Shown here in pieces: positions 19,295 to 27,789 of a stretch of 27,789 bases of DNA; within the stretch, counting starts at the first letter, position 1, and each line of letters starts with the position of its first letter. The notes below the pieces were generated by a model, which searched no databases, was not told where the DNA came from, and was given only the letters and a program-made list of their open reading frames with translations. Position numbers and translations under genes: made by a program. This stretch comes from Sporisorium sorghi (taxonomy: Eukaryota; Basidiomycota; Ustilaginomycetes; Ustilaginales; Ustilaginaceae), in NCBI GenBank assembly GCA_023212695.1, contig JALCCG010000274.1, forward strand, positions 1-27,789, in the 5' to 3' direction.

Positions 19295-19344
<50 letters not shown>
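19295..19344 (+). repeat. A50 homopolymer
   Basis: Fifty consecutive A residues, 200 bp downstream of the methyltransferase-like stop codon and in the same orientation. It could be an expanded homopolymer or the scar of a retroposed polyadenylated RNA. The exact length is likely to vary or be misjudged by sequencing. Confidence 0.9.
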
Positions 19345-19346
<2 letters not shown>

Positions 19347-19450
19347 TCAAGTCACGAGGGTCGAAAAACGAGCGTCAGAAAAAAAAAAAAGGGGGGAGAG
19401 ATCGTCGTCTCTCTCTCGATGCTCTCTCGACCTCGAAGCAAGCAGAGCCT

Positions 19451-19483
19451 AGCAGAAGCCCAGCAGAAGCCCAGCAGAAGCCC
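19451..19483. repeat. Three 11-bp tandem units AGCAGAAGCCC
   Basis: Units at 19451, 19462 and 19473 are identical and are followed by a decaying AAGCCCAACC. Non-coding. Confidence 0.9.
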
Positions 19484-19750
19484 AAGCCCAACCGGCGCCA
19501 AAACCAGCGAGCATTCGTTCTTTCATTCCGAGAGCGCAGCAAGAAGAAAGCAAGATCGGAAGATCCGCTTCGACCAGGAAGAAGAAGAAACTTATTCTCA
19601 AAGAACAAACGTCAAGGCAGACGCAAACAATCTGTCAAACGGCAAGCTTCCAAAGGCCAGCCATTCCTAACGCTCGGATCAAGCGAATCGACTCTTGGTC
19701 AGCGGTCGTTTGCCGACATCGACCGCAACCCACGGCCCATCCCGGTCAGT

Positions 19751-19783
19751 CACGCACGCACGCACGCACGCACGCACGCACAC
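19751..19783. repeat. (CACG)8 microsatellite
   Basis: Eight CACG units, about 97 bp upstream of the start codon of the GLTSCR1-domain gene, so within its promoter or leader. Confidence 0.95.
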
Positions 19784-19879
19784 CGTCTCGTCTCGCAGAG
19801 GTGGCGGCTGCGCAGCAACTCGGTCGGTGCTCGTCCTGGTCTGCGGCGACTTGCTTCTACAGCAAAAGCTGGCTAGGCC

Positions 19880-22729
19880 ATGCAAGCCTCCTCGTCGGTC
19901 TCTACATCGACCTCAGCCGCTGCTCATCCGCAGATCATCGCCAGCACTTCCATCCCAAGCAATGCGGCGTTGACCATCGATCCAGCAGCCCTCTTGAGGG
20001 GCATCTCCACCCCCTCAGCCTCAGCTCTTGCAGCACCAACAACCGGTCAAGGCAGCTCAGCATCCAATTCCATCGCCGTCAAGCAGGAGCCAGACGACGA
20101 CCATGCTTCGTCTCTATCTGCACCTCGTCAGGGCGCCGCCGATGATGTCCACACACCACCAGCAGTAGCATCAACAACAACAAACGACAAGGTCCTATCA
20201 CGGCGCGGCAAAAAACCGGAGGACATCGAGACGATCGAGGTGAAAAGGGACCATGATGCTGCCTCATTAGTCGATCAGCTTCTTCAGGCTGACTACAAGG
20301 CAATCCTTCGACCCGATCTGTCTCCATTCGTCGATGCGCGCGATGCTCTTCGCAGGCTGTTGCCCTATCACGTCTGGAACATCCCTCACCACGACTTGCT
20401 CAAGGCGCTCGGATTGAAAGACGATCCCATTCTCAGCGAGGTCAGGGCACGCAAACGTCGTCGCATTGCACATCTCGACGAGCGCAAGTGTGCGCTGACC
20501 AGCAATGGCGATGCGGCAAAGGCGTCATCACAAGCACTCGGCGCCTCCGCCTCCGCCTCGACGACCTTGTCGCCGGTCAAGGTGGACACCGATACGGACG
20601 ATGTCAAAATGGAACCGACAGAGTCGACAAGCGAGCATGTTTCGGTGGATGACCTCGATTTAAACGAGCTGGGCCTTCCAATACCATTGCCGCCAGTGCC
20701 GCAGCCCGACTTCCCAACACTCGACTTTACCGCCTCCGTCTTTGCGCGGAGGCACGCATTAGCATCGCGTTTCCGACGCACACTCACCGCACTCGACACC
20801 ACCCACAAGCGTGCGCCCAACACCTCGCTCTCGCTCGAGTATCTCGAGAGACTCGCGTATAATGACGATCGAGAAAACGTGTTGGCGCAGATAGAAGAGC
20901 TCAAGGCGCTCAAAGCCAAGCTCGAGGCATTGGAGGAGAGCAAGGAGATCGACGCAGCCCAATCATCGGCCAAGATCAAGCTCAGCTTTGGCATCACCGA
21001 CGAGATCGAACGCGAACGCGAAAAGGAGCGCGAACAGGAAAGGATCAAGCGTCAGCAGGAGAGGGCCGCCGCCAAGGCTGCTAGGCTCGAGAAGGAGCGC
21101 GAGGCACGGCACCGTCTTGGCATCTTTACACCACCACCAGAGCCGCCGACTGTGCCTGCGCCTGCATCTAGCAGCGCACCGGCTGCAGCATCGCCTGCAT
21201 CCACATCGACAGCCACTCCGGCACCATCCACATTGCCGGCTGGCAGCGCACCACCAGCAGCATCAGCATCAGCAGCGTCGGTGGCCTTGCCAAGTCCATA
21301 CTCGGCTGTCAGCACACCAGCAAGCACCCCTGGAGGCTATCCGTTCCCGCTGGGCGCAAGTCTACCGTATGCAGCAGCCTTTCAGCCCGGACCCAACGGC
21401 CTTCCCATGCCGTCGCCGCAGTTTGGTCCGCCCTCGGCATATGCATCCATGCCAGGCTCTCCGCAGTTGCTGTTCGCAGCCATGTCGGGTGCTCCGCCGC
21501 TGGGAGCCAATGGTGTTTCCATGCCACCAGGTGTGGTGCCGATGGGAGCTCCAACGTCGGCTCCTTTCATGCCGGCTACCACCTCTATGCCAGGCACGCC
21601 ATCGACCCCAGCGGCAGCAACACCTTCGAAACCGCCCAGCAAGAGCAAAGCCAAGGCCCCTACCGCCAAAGCTGCTGCCGCTGCTGCTGCACCGAGCACA
21701 CCGGGCACACCCGCGATTCCAGGAGCTCCAGGCACACCGGGCGTAACACCTGGGCCCACACCGCACCGAAGTCGAGGAAGACCGCGCAAACATCCATTGC
21801 CAGGCACGCCAGGTGGTCCGCCCATCCCCGTACCGCGCAAGAAGAAGGGAAAGCCAGCAAAACCACCGGCCGCGACTTCATCAGCTGCAGTAGCGGCCTC
21901 GCCGAGTGCGCAAGGTGCCACCGCCATGTCGCCACCGGCCTTGCCACCAGGTGCGGTGGCCCCCGGTCTGCAGGCACGTCCACCGTCATCGGCGTCTCCT
22001 GCGCCGCCTGCGATGCCTGGACCTGCCCCGGGTTATTCTGGAGAGATGTTTGCATCGACACTTCCGCCGACGCTGACGTCAGTGCGACCTCCTGCGGGCT
22101 CGCCTCCGGGCAATGCAGCGTCGCCCATGATGGTGCGACCGCCCACCGCGCATCCGACGCTGACGAGTGCGACCAGTCTCAACACGCCGCGGGCCATTTC
22201 GCCTGTCAAAGCTTCGACAGCTTCGCCAACCCCTTCGACTCCTGTACCGGCCAAGAAGACGCCTGCAAAGGCAAATGGGGCGACACCGAAGACGGCAGCC
22301 GCTTCAGCAGCCTCCACTGCGACGGCAACACCAGCTCCTGCTGCAGCACCAGCACCAGCAGCAGCGAGCACCGCCAACCCGTCTATTCCGACCCACCCCA
22401 TTCCCCTGCTCATCCCAGTCGCATCTCTCGCGCGTCTCTCGGCATTGGGCATCCAACCTACGCCGAGCCCACACATCCGACCCGTGATCGGACCCAATGG
22501 ACAGCCACAGGGTCTGCAAGGGCTGCCCATCCCCATCGACCCGGCACAGAGCGTGCCCGCAGTGCTGCTGGGCATCAGCGAAGGCACTGCGGAGGTGGAC
22601 GGAGGCGGCAAGCAGCAGATCTTGCACATCTCGGTGGTGTTGAGTCGGCTGAGCCCGTCGCAGTTGAGCGGGCTGGCGGTGTTGATGCAGAGCTTGCAGG
22701 CGCAGGCGGAGGCTGGGAAACGGAAGTAG
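19880..22729 (+). CDS. GLTSCR1-domain protein with AT-hook; putative SWI/SNF-associated factor
   Basis: An intron-free frame of 949 residues. Residues about 125-175 (LLQADYKAILRPDLSPFVDARDALRRLLPYHVWN) closely follow the core of the GLTSCR1/BICRA domain, in which a conserved PDxxxPF...DAxxRLLPYHV block is typical. The domain resumes at about 275-340 (FPTLDFTASVFARRHALASRFRR) after a low-complexity insert. A coiled, charged segment follows (370-412, ERER/EKER repeats), then long Ala/Pro/Ser/Thr-rich sequence and an AT-hook (RSRGRPRKHP, about 629-638). The C-terminal 120 residues are again ordered-looking (IPLLIPVASLARLSALGIQ...VVLSRLSPSQLSGLAVLMQSL). VKQE and VKME are possible sumoylation sites. 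In animals this domain defines the GBAF/ncBAF form of SWI/SNF; the same role here is inference. Confidence 0.7.
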   Translation: MQASSSVSTSTSAAAHPQIIASTSIPSNAALTIDPAALLRGISTPSASALAAPTTGQGSSASNSIAVKQEPDDDHASSLSAPRQGAADDVHTPPAVASTTTNDKVLSRRGKKPEDIETIEVKRDHDAASLVDQLLQADYKAILRPDLSPFVDARDALRRLLPYHVWNIPHHDLLKALGLKDDPILSEVRARKRRRIAHLDERKCALTSNGDAAKASSQALGASASASTTLSPVKVDTDTDDVKMEPTESTSEHVSVDDLDLNELGLPIPLPPVPQPDFPTLDFTASVFARRHALASRFRRTLTALDTTHKRAPNTSLSLEYLERLAYNDDRENVLAQIEELKALKAKLEALEESKEIDAAQSSAKIKLSFGITDEIEREREKEREQERIKRQQERAAAKAARLEKEREARHRLGIFTPPPEPPTVPAPASSSAPAAASPASTSTATPAPSTLPAGSAPPAASASAASVALPSPYSAVSTPASTPGGYPFPLGASLPYAAAFQPGPNGLPMPSPQFGPPSAYASMPGSPQLLFAAMSGAPPLGANGVSMPPGVVPMGAPTSAPFMPATTSMPGTPSTPAAATPSKPPSKSKAKAPTAKAAAAAAAPSTPGTPAIPGAPGTPGVTPGPTPHRSRGRPRKHPLPGTPGGPPIPVPRKKKGKPAKPPAATSSAAVAASPSAQGATAMSPPALPPGAVAPGLQARPPSSASPAPPAMPGPAPGYSGEMFASTLPPTLTSVRPPAGSPPGNAASPMMVRPPTAHPTLTSATSLNTPRAISPVKASTASPTPSTPVPAKKTPAKANGATPKTAAASAASTATATPAPAAAPAPAAASTANPSIPTHPIPLLIPVASLARLSALGIQPTPSPHIRPVIGPNGQPQGLQGLPIPIDPAQSVPAVLLGISEGTAEVDGGGKQQILHISVVLSRLSPSQLSGLAVLMQSLQAQAEAGKRK

Positions 22730-23100
22730 GGGCTCAGCAGCTTGTCAGTGGATGCAATGCAGATCACTTTGCGTGTCATCAGAGGCTTTTGCGTGTGAAT
22801 GTGCGAGAGTGTGAAGCTCTGGTGTGATGGTGAATGAGGAAGAGCTCGAGTTGAGAGTCAGTGAGGAAGTGAGGAGAAAGGCGTGTTGCTGCCGTCTGTG
22901 CGTGCGCGGAGTCGTGTGTGTGACTTTACTGCGACTGAGCCGCTTTTTTGGACCCTGAATTCAGCGATTCACCAACAGATTTCAGCTCGAGCCACGTCTC
23001 GCTCTGCGACTACACCACGCTCCACCACCATCACTCTCACGCATCAGCATCCTCCTCGCAAAGCGGACAAACCTGCTCGGATCCGCGAGGCTGCAACACG
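22730..23100. other. Intergenic region before ATG6
   Basis: 371 bp holding the 3' end of the GLTSCR1-domain gene and the promoter and leader of ATG6. The ATG6 frame is open back to 22948 but has no ATG there, so this upstream part is taken as untranslated. Confidence 0.5.
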
Positions 23101-24690
23101 ATGTCTTGGAGCTGCCAACGCTGTCGGCAGCCGCTGCTGCTCGCCCCGTCGGTCTCCTCTGACCTCGACCTCAACCAGTCCGCCTACGATCTGGTGCAGG
23201 ACTCGTTCATCGCTCCACGCCCTTCGTCCAAACTCGCGCCATCCACATCGAAAACATCGCCGCTTTCCAACGACAAGCCAGGCAGTGCGGCCTCGACCTC
23301 CACCGCTGCAGCCGGCGGACAAGCCACGAGCGATGCCAACTCTCTCAGCGCACGTCTCGCCGCATCATCGGCGCTGTTCGATCTGCTCTCACATCCGCCA
23401 CTGCCCCAAAGCGGGAGAGGATCTCCATCGGCGTCTCGCAGATCTAAAAAGCCACTGCATCCTCGCGCGAGCAGCTCGTCATCGACGGTGATCGACCATC
23501 CGCTGTGCAAAGCGTGCACGGATACGTTGCTGGACATTATGGATTCGCAAATGTCGCAGGTGCGCTCGCAGCGCGATTCGTACCTTGCGTTCGAAGCCGA
23601 GCTGCGAAAGTACAGGGTGTTACCTCCAGCACCGAAATCGACTTTGCAACGCCGAGCATCTTCATCATCGGTCGGCAGCGCAGAAGCAGACGCTCAGGAT
23701 ACAGCCGCGCTACGCCAGCAGCAGCGAGACGAATGCGAGGCGCTGCAGCACGAAATCTCACAACTGCTCACCGACGAGTCGACCGCCTTATCCGAGCTCA
23801 AAGACGCCGAAGCAGCGCGCTTGGACGTCGAAGTGCAGCTCGCTGCGATCGCTGAAGAAGAAGCAGCGCTACAGCAGGAAGAAGAGCGGTTCTGGTCGCA
23901 GTACTCTTTGCACTCGCTGACGCTGTCGAAACTGGAGGAAGAAAAAGCGTCGCTCAGCATGGCCGTAACGCACGACAAGGAGCTGCTGGCGCGGCTGGAC
24001 GCGACCAACGTGTACACGGATGCGTTCTGCATCGGGCACGCGGGCGGGATTGCGACGATCAACGGCCTACGCTTGGGCCGGTTGCCTGGGCAGCCGGTGG
24101 AGTGGAACGAGATCAACGCGGCGTGGGGCCAGACGGCGCTTTTGTTGGATGTGCTTGCGCGCAAGCTCAACGTGGCATTCCGCGGGTACCGTTTGATACC
24201 CAAGGGGTCGTTCAGCGTGGTGTACAGGTACGAGGACGCGCGCTCGCAGCACTATTCTTCGGCTGCATCCTCCACGGTGCTCCCGGCGACAGACGCAGCG
24301 GACGAAGGGGAGGAGAGGGGCGAGAAGACTGTGTACGAGCTGTACGGCTCGTCGGACTGGCAGATCGGGCGGCTGCTCCAGAGCCGTCGGTTCGACCATG
24401 CGCAGACCGGGTTCCTGGCGTGCCTCAAGCAGGTCGTCGAGTACGCGGCGAGCGCAGATGCAGGCTTTCAGGCCCCGCATGCCATCAACAGGGACAAGAT
24501 CGGCGAGGCGAGCATACGCTTGCAGTTTGGCAGCGACGAGACGTGGACGAGGGCGCTGAGGCATGTGTTGGTCACGTGCAATCGGGTGCTCATGTGGGTG
24601 GTGGAGCGGGAAAAGAGGGCAGGCAGTGGAAGGGTCGCGATCAATGGGAAGGATGTCAGGGTTGCGGCGGGGCAGGGGGTGACTGCCTGA
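23101..24690 (+). CDS. ATG6: Autophagy protein Atg6/Vps30 (Beclin 1)
   Basis: An intron-free frame of 529 residues, between human Beclin 1 (450) and yeast Vps30 (557). Atg6 is a subunit of the class III PI3-kinase complexes with Vps34 and Vps15, acting in autophagosome formation and vacuolar sorting. The N-terminus MSWSCQRCRQPLLL with Cys5/Cys8 and a second CxxC (LCKAC, about 136-139) are family features. A Ser/Pro-rich spacer separates them. A coiled coil covers about 195-300. The BARA/evolutionarily conserved domain runs from about 303 to 520, with IGHAGGIATINGLRLGRLPG, VEWNEINAAWGQTALLL, GYRLIPKGSFS and the C-terminal LRHVLVTCNRVLMWV. The start is chosen at the ATG that begins the conserved MSWxCQRC, although the frame is open upstream. 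Confidence 0.93.
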   Translation: MSWSCQRCRQPLLLAPSVSSDLDLNQSAYDLVQDSFIAPRPSSKLAPSTSKTSPLSNDKPGSAASTSTAAAGGQATSDANSLSARLAASSALFDLLSHPPLPQSGRGSPSASRRSKKPLHPRASSSSSTVIDHPLCKACTDTLLDIMDSQMSQVRSQRDSYLAFEAELRKYRVLPPAPKSTLQRRASSSSVGSAEADAQDTAALRQQQRDECEALQHEISQLLTDESTALSELKDAEAARLDVEVQLAAIAEEEAALQQEEERFWSQYSLHSLTLSKLEEEKASLSMAVTHDKELLARLDATNVYTDAFCIGHAGGIATINGLRLGRLPGQPVEWNEINAAWGQTALLLDVLARKLNVAFRGYRLIPKGSFSVVYRYEDARSQHYSSAASSTVLPATDAADEGEERGEKTVYELYGSSDWQIGRLLQSRRFDHAQTGFLACLKQVVEYAASADAGFQAPHAINRDKIGEASIRLQFGSDETWTRALRHVLVTCNRVLMWVVEREKRAGSGRVAINGKDVRVAAGQGVTA

Positions 24691-24721
24691 AGGGCTCTCT
24701 TTTCGTCATTAGCGATCTTAA

Positions 24722-24743
24722 TGCATGCTGTTGACAGCATGCA
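24722..24743. repeat. Perfect 9-bp inverted repeat with 4-nt loop in ATG6 3' flank
   Basis: TGCATGCTG, loop TTGA, CAGCATGCA, starting 31 bp after the ATG6 stop codon. The RNA could form a 9-bp stem. It may affect 3' processing or stability of the transcript; this is inference, and no U tract follows. Confidence 0.8.
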
Positions 24744-24795
24744 GTGTACCGAGTATGGCCATTGATCGTGAGCGGAAGAGTCAGCCGTTGAGCAA

Positions 24796-24796
<1 letters not shown>

Positions 24797-24846
<50 letters not shown>
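24797..24846. repeat. (GAC)16-17 trinucleotide repeat
   Basis: About 50 bp of perfect GAC units in the ATG6 3' flank. A likely length-variable microsatellite. Confidence 0.95.
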
Positions 24847-25299
24847 TGCCGAAGCGTTGAGCAGCAAGTCAGGGCGGCTAAAATTAGCCTGATGTACGGC
24901 CTTTGGCGGTTTGGCGTTTGGAAGGGCGAGGGCGATTTTCGATGCAGCCGAGGACATGCGAGAGAGGCTGTGCGCGTATGTGTGACGCTGCGCCGCCAAG
25001 AACGAGCTTAGATTCTTCTCGCTCCGAGACATTCGAATGTTGCATGCCACAACACACCCTTTGGAAGAAAGCTTCTTGGCATTGCGTTGAGGGTGTCCAA
25101 ACTTGGCAAACACAGAGGGTCGTGTGATCCACAACGGTGTGCGAAGACTTCGGGGCGAGAGTGAGTGGAAAGCTGAAAGGGCTCCTAAGAGTGTGTGTGT
25201 AGCCGAGTCGGGCCGAGAATGTGGCATCTGTAGCAAACGGGGTAGTACAGGTCTTCTATCCAGCCCCATCGCTTGCCTCATCACCTCTATCTACCCACC

Positions 25300-26424
25300 A
25301 TGTCATCCACGCTCCCCCACGCCACATCCTCATCCGCCGCCGGCGCGCGCGCCAGCAACCGCGAGTCGCTCTACTCTCAACTCCGCTGGTCCTCCCACCA
25401 CACGCCCGTCACGCGGCGCCGCCGCCTCGAGCTGCTGCGCTCCTACCTGCCCGACTGGATCATCACCATCCTCCTCGCCGGTCTTTTGGCGATCATCAAC
25501 AACGTCCATGGCTTCCGCCGCGAGTTCTCGCTGACAGATACGTCGCTGCAGCACACGTATGCTGTGCACGAGCGTGTGCCGGTCTGGCTTCTCGGGGTGG
25601 TTGCGGTGCTGGTTCCTGCGCTGATCATTGCCGGGTTTGCGCTGGGCGTGTCGCGCTCGGTGTGGGACCTGCACAATGGCCTGTTGGGGTTCGTGCTCGC
25701 CAACGCTCTCACCGTCACCGTGACTACGATTTTGAAGGTCACGGTTGGACGGCCTCGTCCTGACGTGATCGACCGGTGTCAGCCCCGCGCCGGCGCAGCC
25801 AACGGCGTACCGTACGGCCTGGTCACCGACCTCATCTGCACCGTCCCCACTACCAACAAGACCCTCCGCGACGGTTTCCGCAGCTTCCCCTCCGGCCACG
25901 CCAGCACCGCCTTCGCCGGCCTCACCTACCTCAGCCTCTACCTCGCGGGGAAGCTGCACCTGTTCGACCGCCGCGGCCACGCAGTCTCGGCATGGCTGTG
26001 CGGCATCCCCCTCATGGCCGCCGCCCTCATCGCCGTCAGCAGGACCATGGACTACAGACACCACGCCACGGACGTCATCGCGGGCGCATTGTTGGGCCTG
26101 GTGGTCGCATACTGGTCGTACAAGCTCTACTATCCGCCGCTGAGCCATGCGATGAGCCACAAGCCGTACTCGCCCAGGATCCCGGCCGAGCATATGTCGG
26201 GTGCCGGAGAGGGAGCGTATACGGATGCGGAGGAGGAAGAGGGGGAGGAGGAGGAGAGCACGGGGTTTAGAAGGTTCAGGGTCGGGGAGAGTGCACAGCG
26301 CAATGGCGGGAGGTTTGGGGAGGAGGACGATGGCGATGTGGCCAAGCCCAATGGTGGTGTGGGAGGCGGCGGGCTGGATGCGTCGTTGGAGTATCCGGAG
26401 CGGGACACTGTCCCACGTGTCTAG
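25300..26424 (+). CDS. PAP2-family lipid phosphate phosphatase (DPP1/LPP1-like)
   Basis: An intron-free frame of 374 residues. It carries all three PAP2 signatures in order: C1 KVTVGRPRP (about 146-154), C2 FPSGHAS (PSGH about 197-200) and C3 SRTMDYRHHATD (about 247-258), with catalytic histidines in C2 and C3. Six hydrophobic helices surround them, the first being DWIITILLAGLLAII. Yeast relatives Dpp1 and Lpp1 dephosphorylate diacylglycerol pyrophosphate and phosphatidate in vacuole and Golgi membranes; the substrate here is not decided by sequence. The protein is about 85-100 residues longer than the yeast enzymes because of a C-terminal hydrophilic tail with an acidic run (DAEEEEGEEEE) and Gly-rich end. 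The start is the ATG at 25300, since the open frame upstream has no ATG. Confidence 0.92.
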   Translation: MSSTLPHATSSSAAGARASNRESLYSQLRWSSHHTPVTRRRRLELLRSYLPDWIITILLAGLLAIINNVHGFRREFSLTDTSLQHTYAVHERVPVWLLGVVAVLVPALIIAGFALGVSRSVWDLHNGLLGFVLANALTVTVTTILKVTVGRPRPDVIDRCQPRAGAANGVPYGLVTDLICTVPTTNKTLRDGFRSFPSGHASTAFAGLTYLSLYLAGKLHLFDRRGHAVSAWLCGIPLMAAALIAVSRTMDYRHHATDVIAGALLGLVVAYWSYKLYYPPLSHAMSHKPYSPRIPAEHMSGAGEGAYTDAEEEEGEEEESTGFRRFRVGESAQRNGGRFGEEDDGDVAKPNGGVGGGGLDASLEYPERDTVPRV

Positions 26425-26570
26425 ACGGTTCCGCCCACATTGCTGGAGATGGAATGAAATGAAAACGCGGAACCGCCCCACATACACGATCAAGAAACCG
26501 CCCAACGACAATGTCGGATGTCAGAAAGCTTCGCCAAAGATGTTCGTATGTTGCAAATGTATACCCGCTC

Positions 26571-27789
26571 CTACTTAGCAGAATGACAGAGCTTGTACTC
26601 GATGTAACCAACGATCCCGCCGCGTGTGCAGCAGCCCGTCGCGCTCGGTGGCGGCGCGAACTCGTACGCTGCCTCGATCTCCACCTTGTAGCCTGTCAGG
26701 AGCATCGCTGTCAACCTCGCCCTGACGATCACACTCAGCACGTTTTCTTCATCAGCCAACGTCCACTGTTCACCTTCGCATACAGCTGACACGCAGGACT
26801 CACCTCACGTGCTCGTCCCGTACCGAATCGCCCAGACTTCGAAGCAGCCGCACCGCCGTCGACCGCTCGTCGTTGCGCAGCGGCACCAGCGCATTGGCAC
26901 TAGCTTCCGAGAGTGCGGGGAGAAAGTCGACGATATCGACGCCGATCCACTCGACCTCGTCGCCGAACTGGCGGTGAATGTCCACGCCGTACGGGTCGCC
27001 GTCGAACAGACCTACCACTTTCACACAGGGCGAGGCAGTGAGCAGCTGCAGCAGCACCACCCGCGTCGCGTGGTCCGGATACCCTTTCGCCGTCACTATC
27101 ACCACTTTGCTCCAATCCAGCCTCCCCTCGCCAGCTCGCTGCTGAAGCAGCTGCTTGAACACCGCCTCCTTCTCCACAACCAGCACTATACGCTCAACCT
27201 CCCCCCCTTCCCGCTGCTGCTGCTGCAAGTCAACGCTCCATCCCACCCCAATCTCCGTCGGAATCACCGTCGTCTGCCCCACACAACACTCGATCTTCTC
27301 CCCCACCGGTGGGCACATCGTCATTGCGCCCGAGACGAGCCCGCGCGGGCTGGCGACGATGTTGAGCTGCGCCCGCTCGGTGCATCCGAGCAGCGGGACG
27401 AGCTGGGCGACGATGCGGTCCGAGGCTTGCTGGTTGGCGAACAGGTGCAGGCTTTGGTAGTATATGTCGCTGTCCCGCCGATGTGGCTCGATCAGCGTTT
27501 GGCAAGAGATGTAGTTTGAAGCGGAGAAGTGGGGGCGATGCTCACCGCTTAGTGACGAATCGACCCTGTAGCAGGTTCGTCTGGATCAGCTCGAGCACTC
27601 GCAGCATTTGGGCTGTTGTGCGTCGTCAGAGTCAGTTCTGGTGTTCAGTCTTAAGCGTTGATAGTGGGGGGGGGGGGGGGAAAAGGAACCCAAAAACGCG
27701 TAATACCAAAATCTGCTTGTGTGGGAGATCGGAAGTGCGTTGGGGGGGTATGTGGGTCGGTGTCGGTGGAGGAAAGAGCAAGATTCAGA
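26571..27789 (-). CDS. SPO11: Meiotic recombination protein Spo11, 5'-partial (four exons visible)
   Basis: Exons visible: 27789-27707 (cut by the window edge), 27612-27546, 27469-26804 and 26721-26571. The introns are 94, 76 and 82 bp, with GTATTA, GTGAGC and GTGAGT donors and AG acceptors; all frames join exactly. Spo11 is the topoisomerase VI A-like protein that makes meiotic double-strand breaks through a tyrosine link. The 5Y-CAP part shows AQMLRVLELIQTNLLQGRFVTKRDIYYQS with the catalytic tyrosine in the YY pair, directly at an exon junction. The Toprim part has the metal-binding Glu in VVEKEAVF and the acidic motif GLFDGDPYGVDI, with KGYPDHATR between. The end LTAMLLTGYKVEIEAAYE matches the family C-terminus. 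The N-terminus lies outside the window. Confidence 0.92.
27666..27680. repeat. G15 homopolymer inside a SPO11 intron
   Basis: Fifteen G on the plus strand, i.e. C15 on the SPO11 sense strand, about 26 bases after the donor of the 94-bp intron (27706-27613). It is not the polypyrimidine tract at the acceptor. Length is likely variable. Confidence 0.9.

Larger units (their letters stand above)
19095..19879. other. Repeat-rich intergenic region before the GLTSCR1-domain gene
   Basis: About 785 bp with no convincing gene; a 143-residue frame through the homopolymer is low-complexity. It contains an A50 run (19295-19344), an A12 run followed by G6 (19379-19396), three 11-bp units (19451-19483) and a (CACG)n repeat (19751-19783). 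The promoter and leader of the GLTSCR1-domain gene must lie here. Confidence 0.55.
24691..25299. other. Intergenic region between ATG6 and the PAP2 phosphatase gene
   Basis: About 610 bp. It holds a perfect hairpin (24722-24743), a (GAC)n repeat (24797-24846) and three GCCAAG/CTTGGC hexamers (24993, 25075, 25102). A minus-strand frame across it owes its length to the GAC repeat, read as polyserine, and shows no domain. Confidence 0.5.

Noticed and set aside
19239..19670. 143-residue frame through the A50 tract
   Set aside because: Composed mainly of polylysine from the homopolymer and tandem repeats; no conserved content.
22948..23100. N-terminal extension of Atg6
   Set aside because: No ATG in this part, and the family begins with MSWxCQRC, which starts exactly at 23101.
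24781..25284. Minus-strand frame ending in a polyserine run
   Set aside because: The run is just the (GAC)n microsatellite read in one frame; the rest shows no domain.
1..27789. tRNA, rRNA, CRISPR or bacterial-type operon features
   Set aside because: No tRNA B-box with a matching cloverleaf, no rRNA-like sequence and no spaced direct repeats were found; gene structure is eukaryotic.

Overview
The window looks like a gene-dense, GC-rich chromosome segment of a basidiomycete fungus, most likely a smut (Ustilaginales). This is inferred from the gene set (a PacC/Rim101-type zinc-finger regulator, a fungal saccharopine dehydrogenase, Atg6, Spo11, a PTM1-like Golgi membrane protein), from many intron-free genes, and from short GT-AG introns (about 70-150 bp). 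Genus and species cannot be fixed from the sequence alone.

Layout. Bases 1-3251 are accessory DNA: a broken pogo-like DDE transposase fragment (2-382), an unassigned stretch with a 40-bp tandem duplication (601-679), and a retroelement ORF1-like pseudogene with a CCHC zinc knuckle (1325-3094) ending in an A16 tract (3236-3251). That tract stops only 24 bp from the stop codon of the next gene. From 3276 the housekeeping block begins: RIM101/PacC (minus), a 2.3-kb non-coding region rich in Rim101-type sites, ORC6-like (minus, one intron) divergent from cytosolic aspartyl-tRNA synthetase DPS1 (plus), a CPSF6-like RRM protein (minus, one intron) divergent from LYS1 (plus), mitochondrial ribosomal protein bL32m (minus), a PTM1/GOST-like seven-transmembrane protein (minus, three introns), an isoprenylcysteine/phospholipid methyltransferase-family membrane protein (plus), a GLTSCR1-domain protein with an AT-hook (plus), Atg6/Beclin (plus), a PAP2-family lipid phosphatase (plus) and a 5'-partial SPO11 (minus, three introns visible) running off the right edge.

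How the genes relate. They do not form a pathway cluster. They are independent conserved genes, several sharing divergent promoters (ORC6/DPS1, CPSF6-like/LYS1, PTM1-like/methyltransferase). The most striking signal is the 5' region of RIM101. It carries eleven copies of the hexamer GCCAAG (PacC/Rim101 consensus GCCARG; yeast form TGCCAAG) on the two strands within about 1 kb, including two inverted pairs and four copies of TGCCAAGACT. This suggests direct autoregulation of the pH-response factor. Splice sites were placed by reading GT/AG signals and checking that the frames join; all joined frames close exactly.
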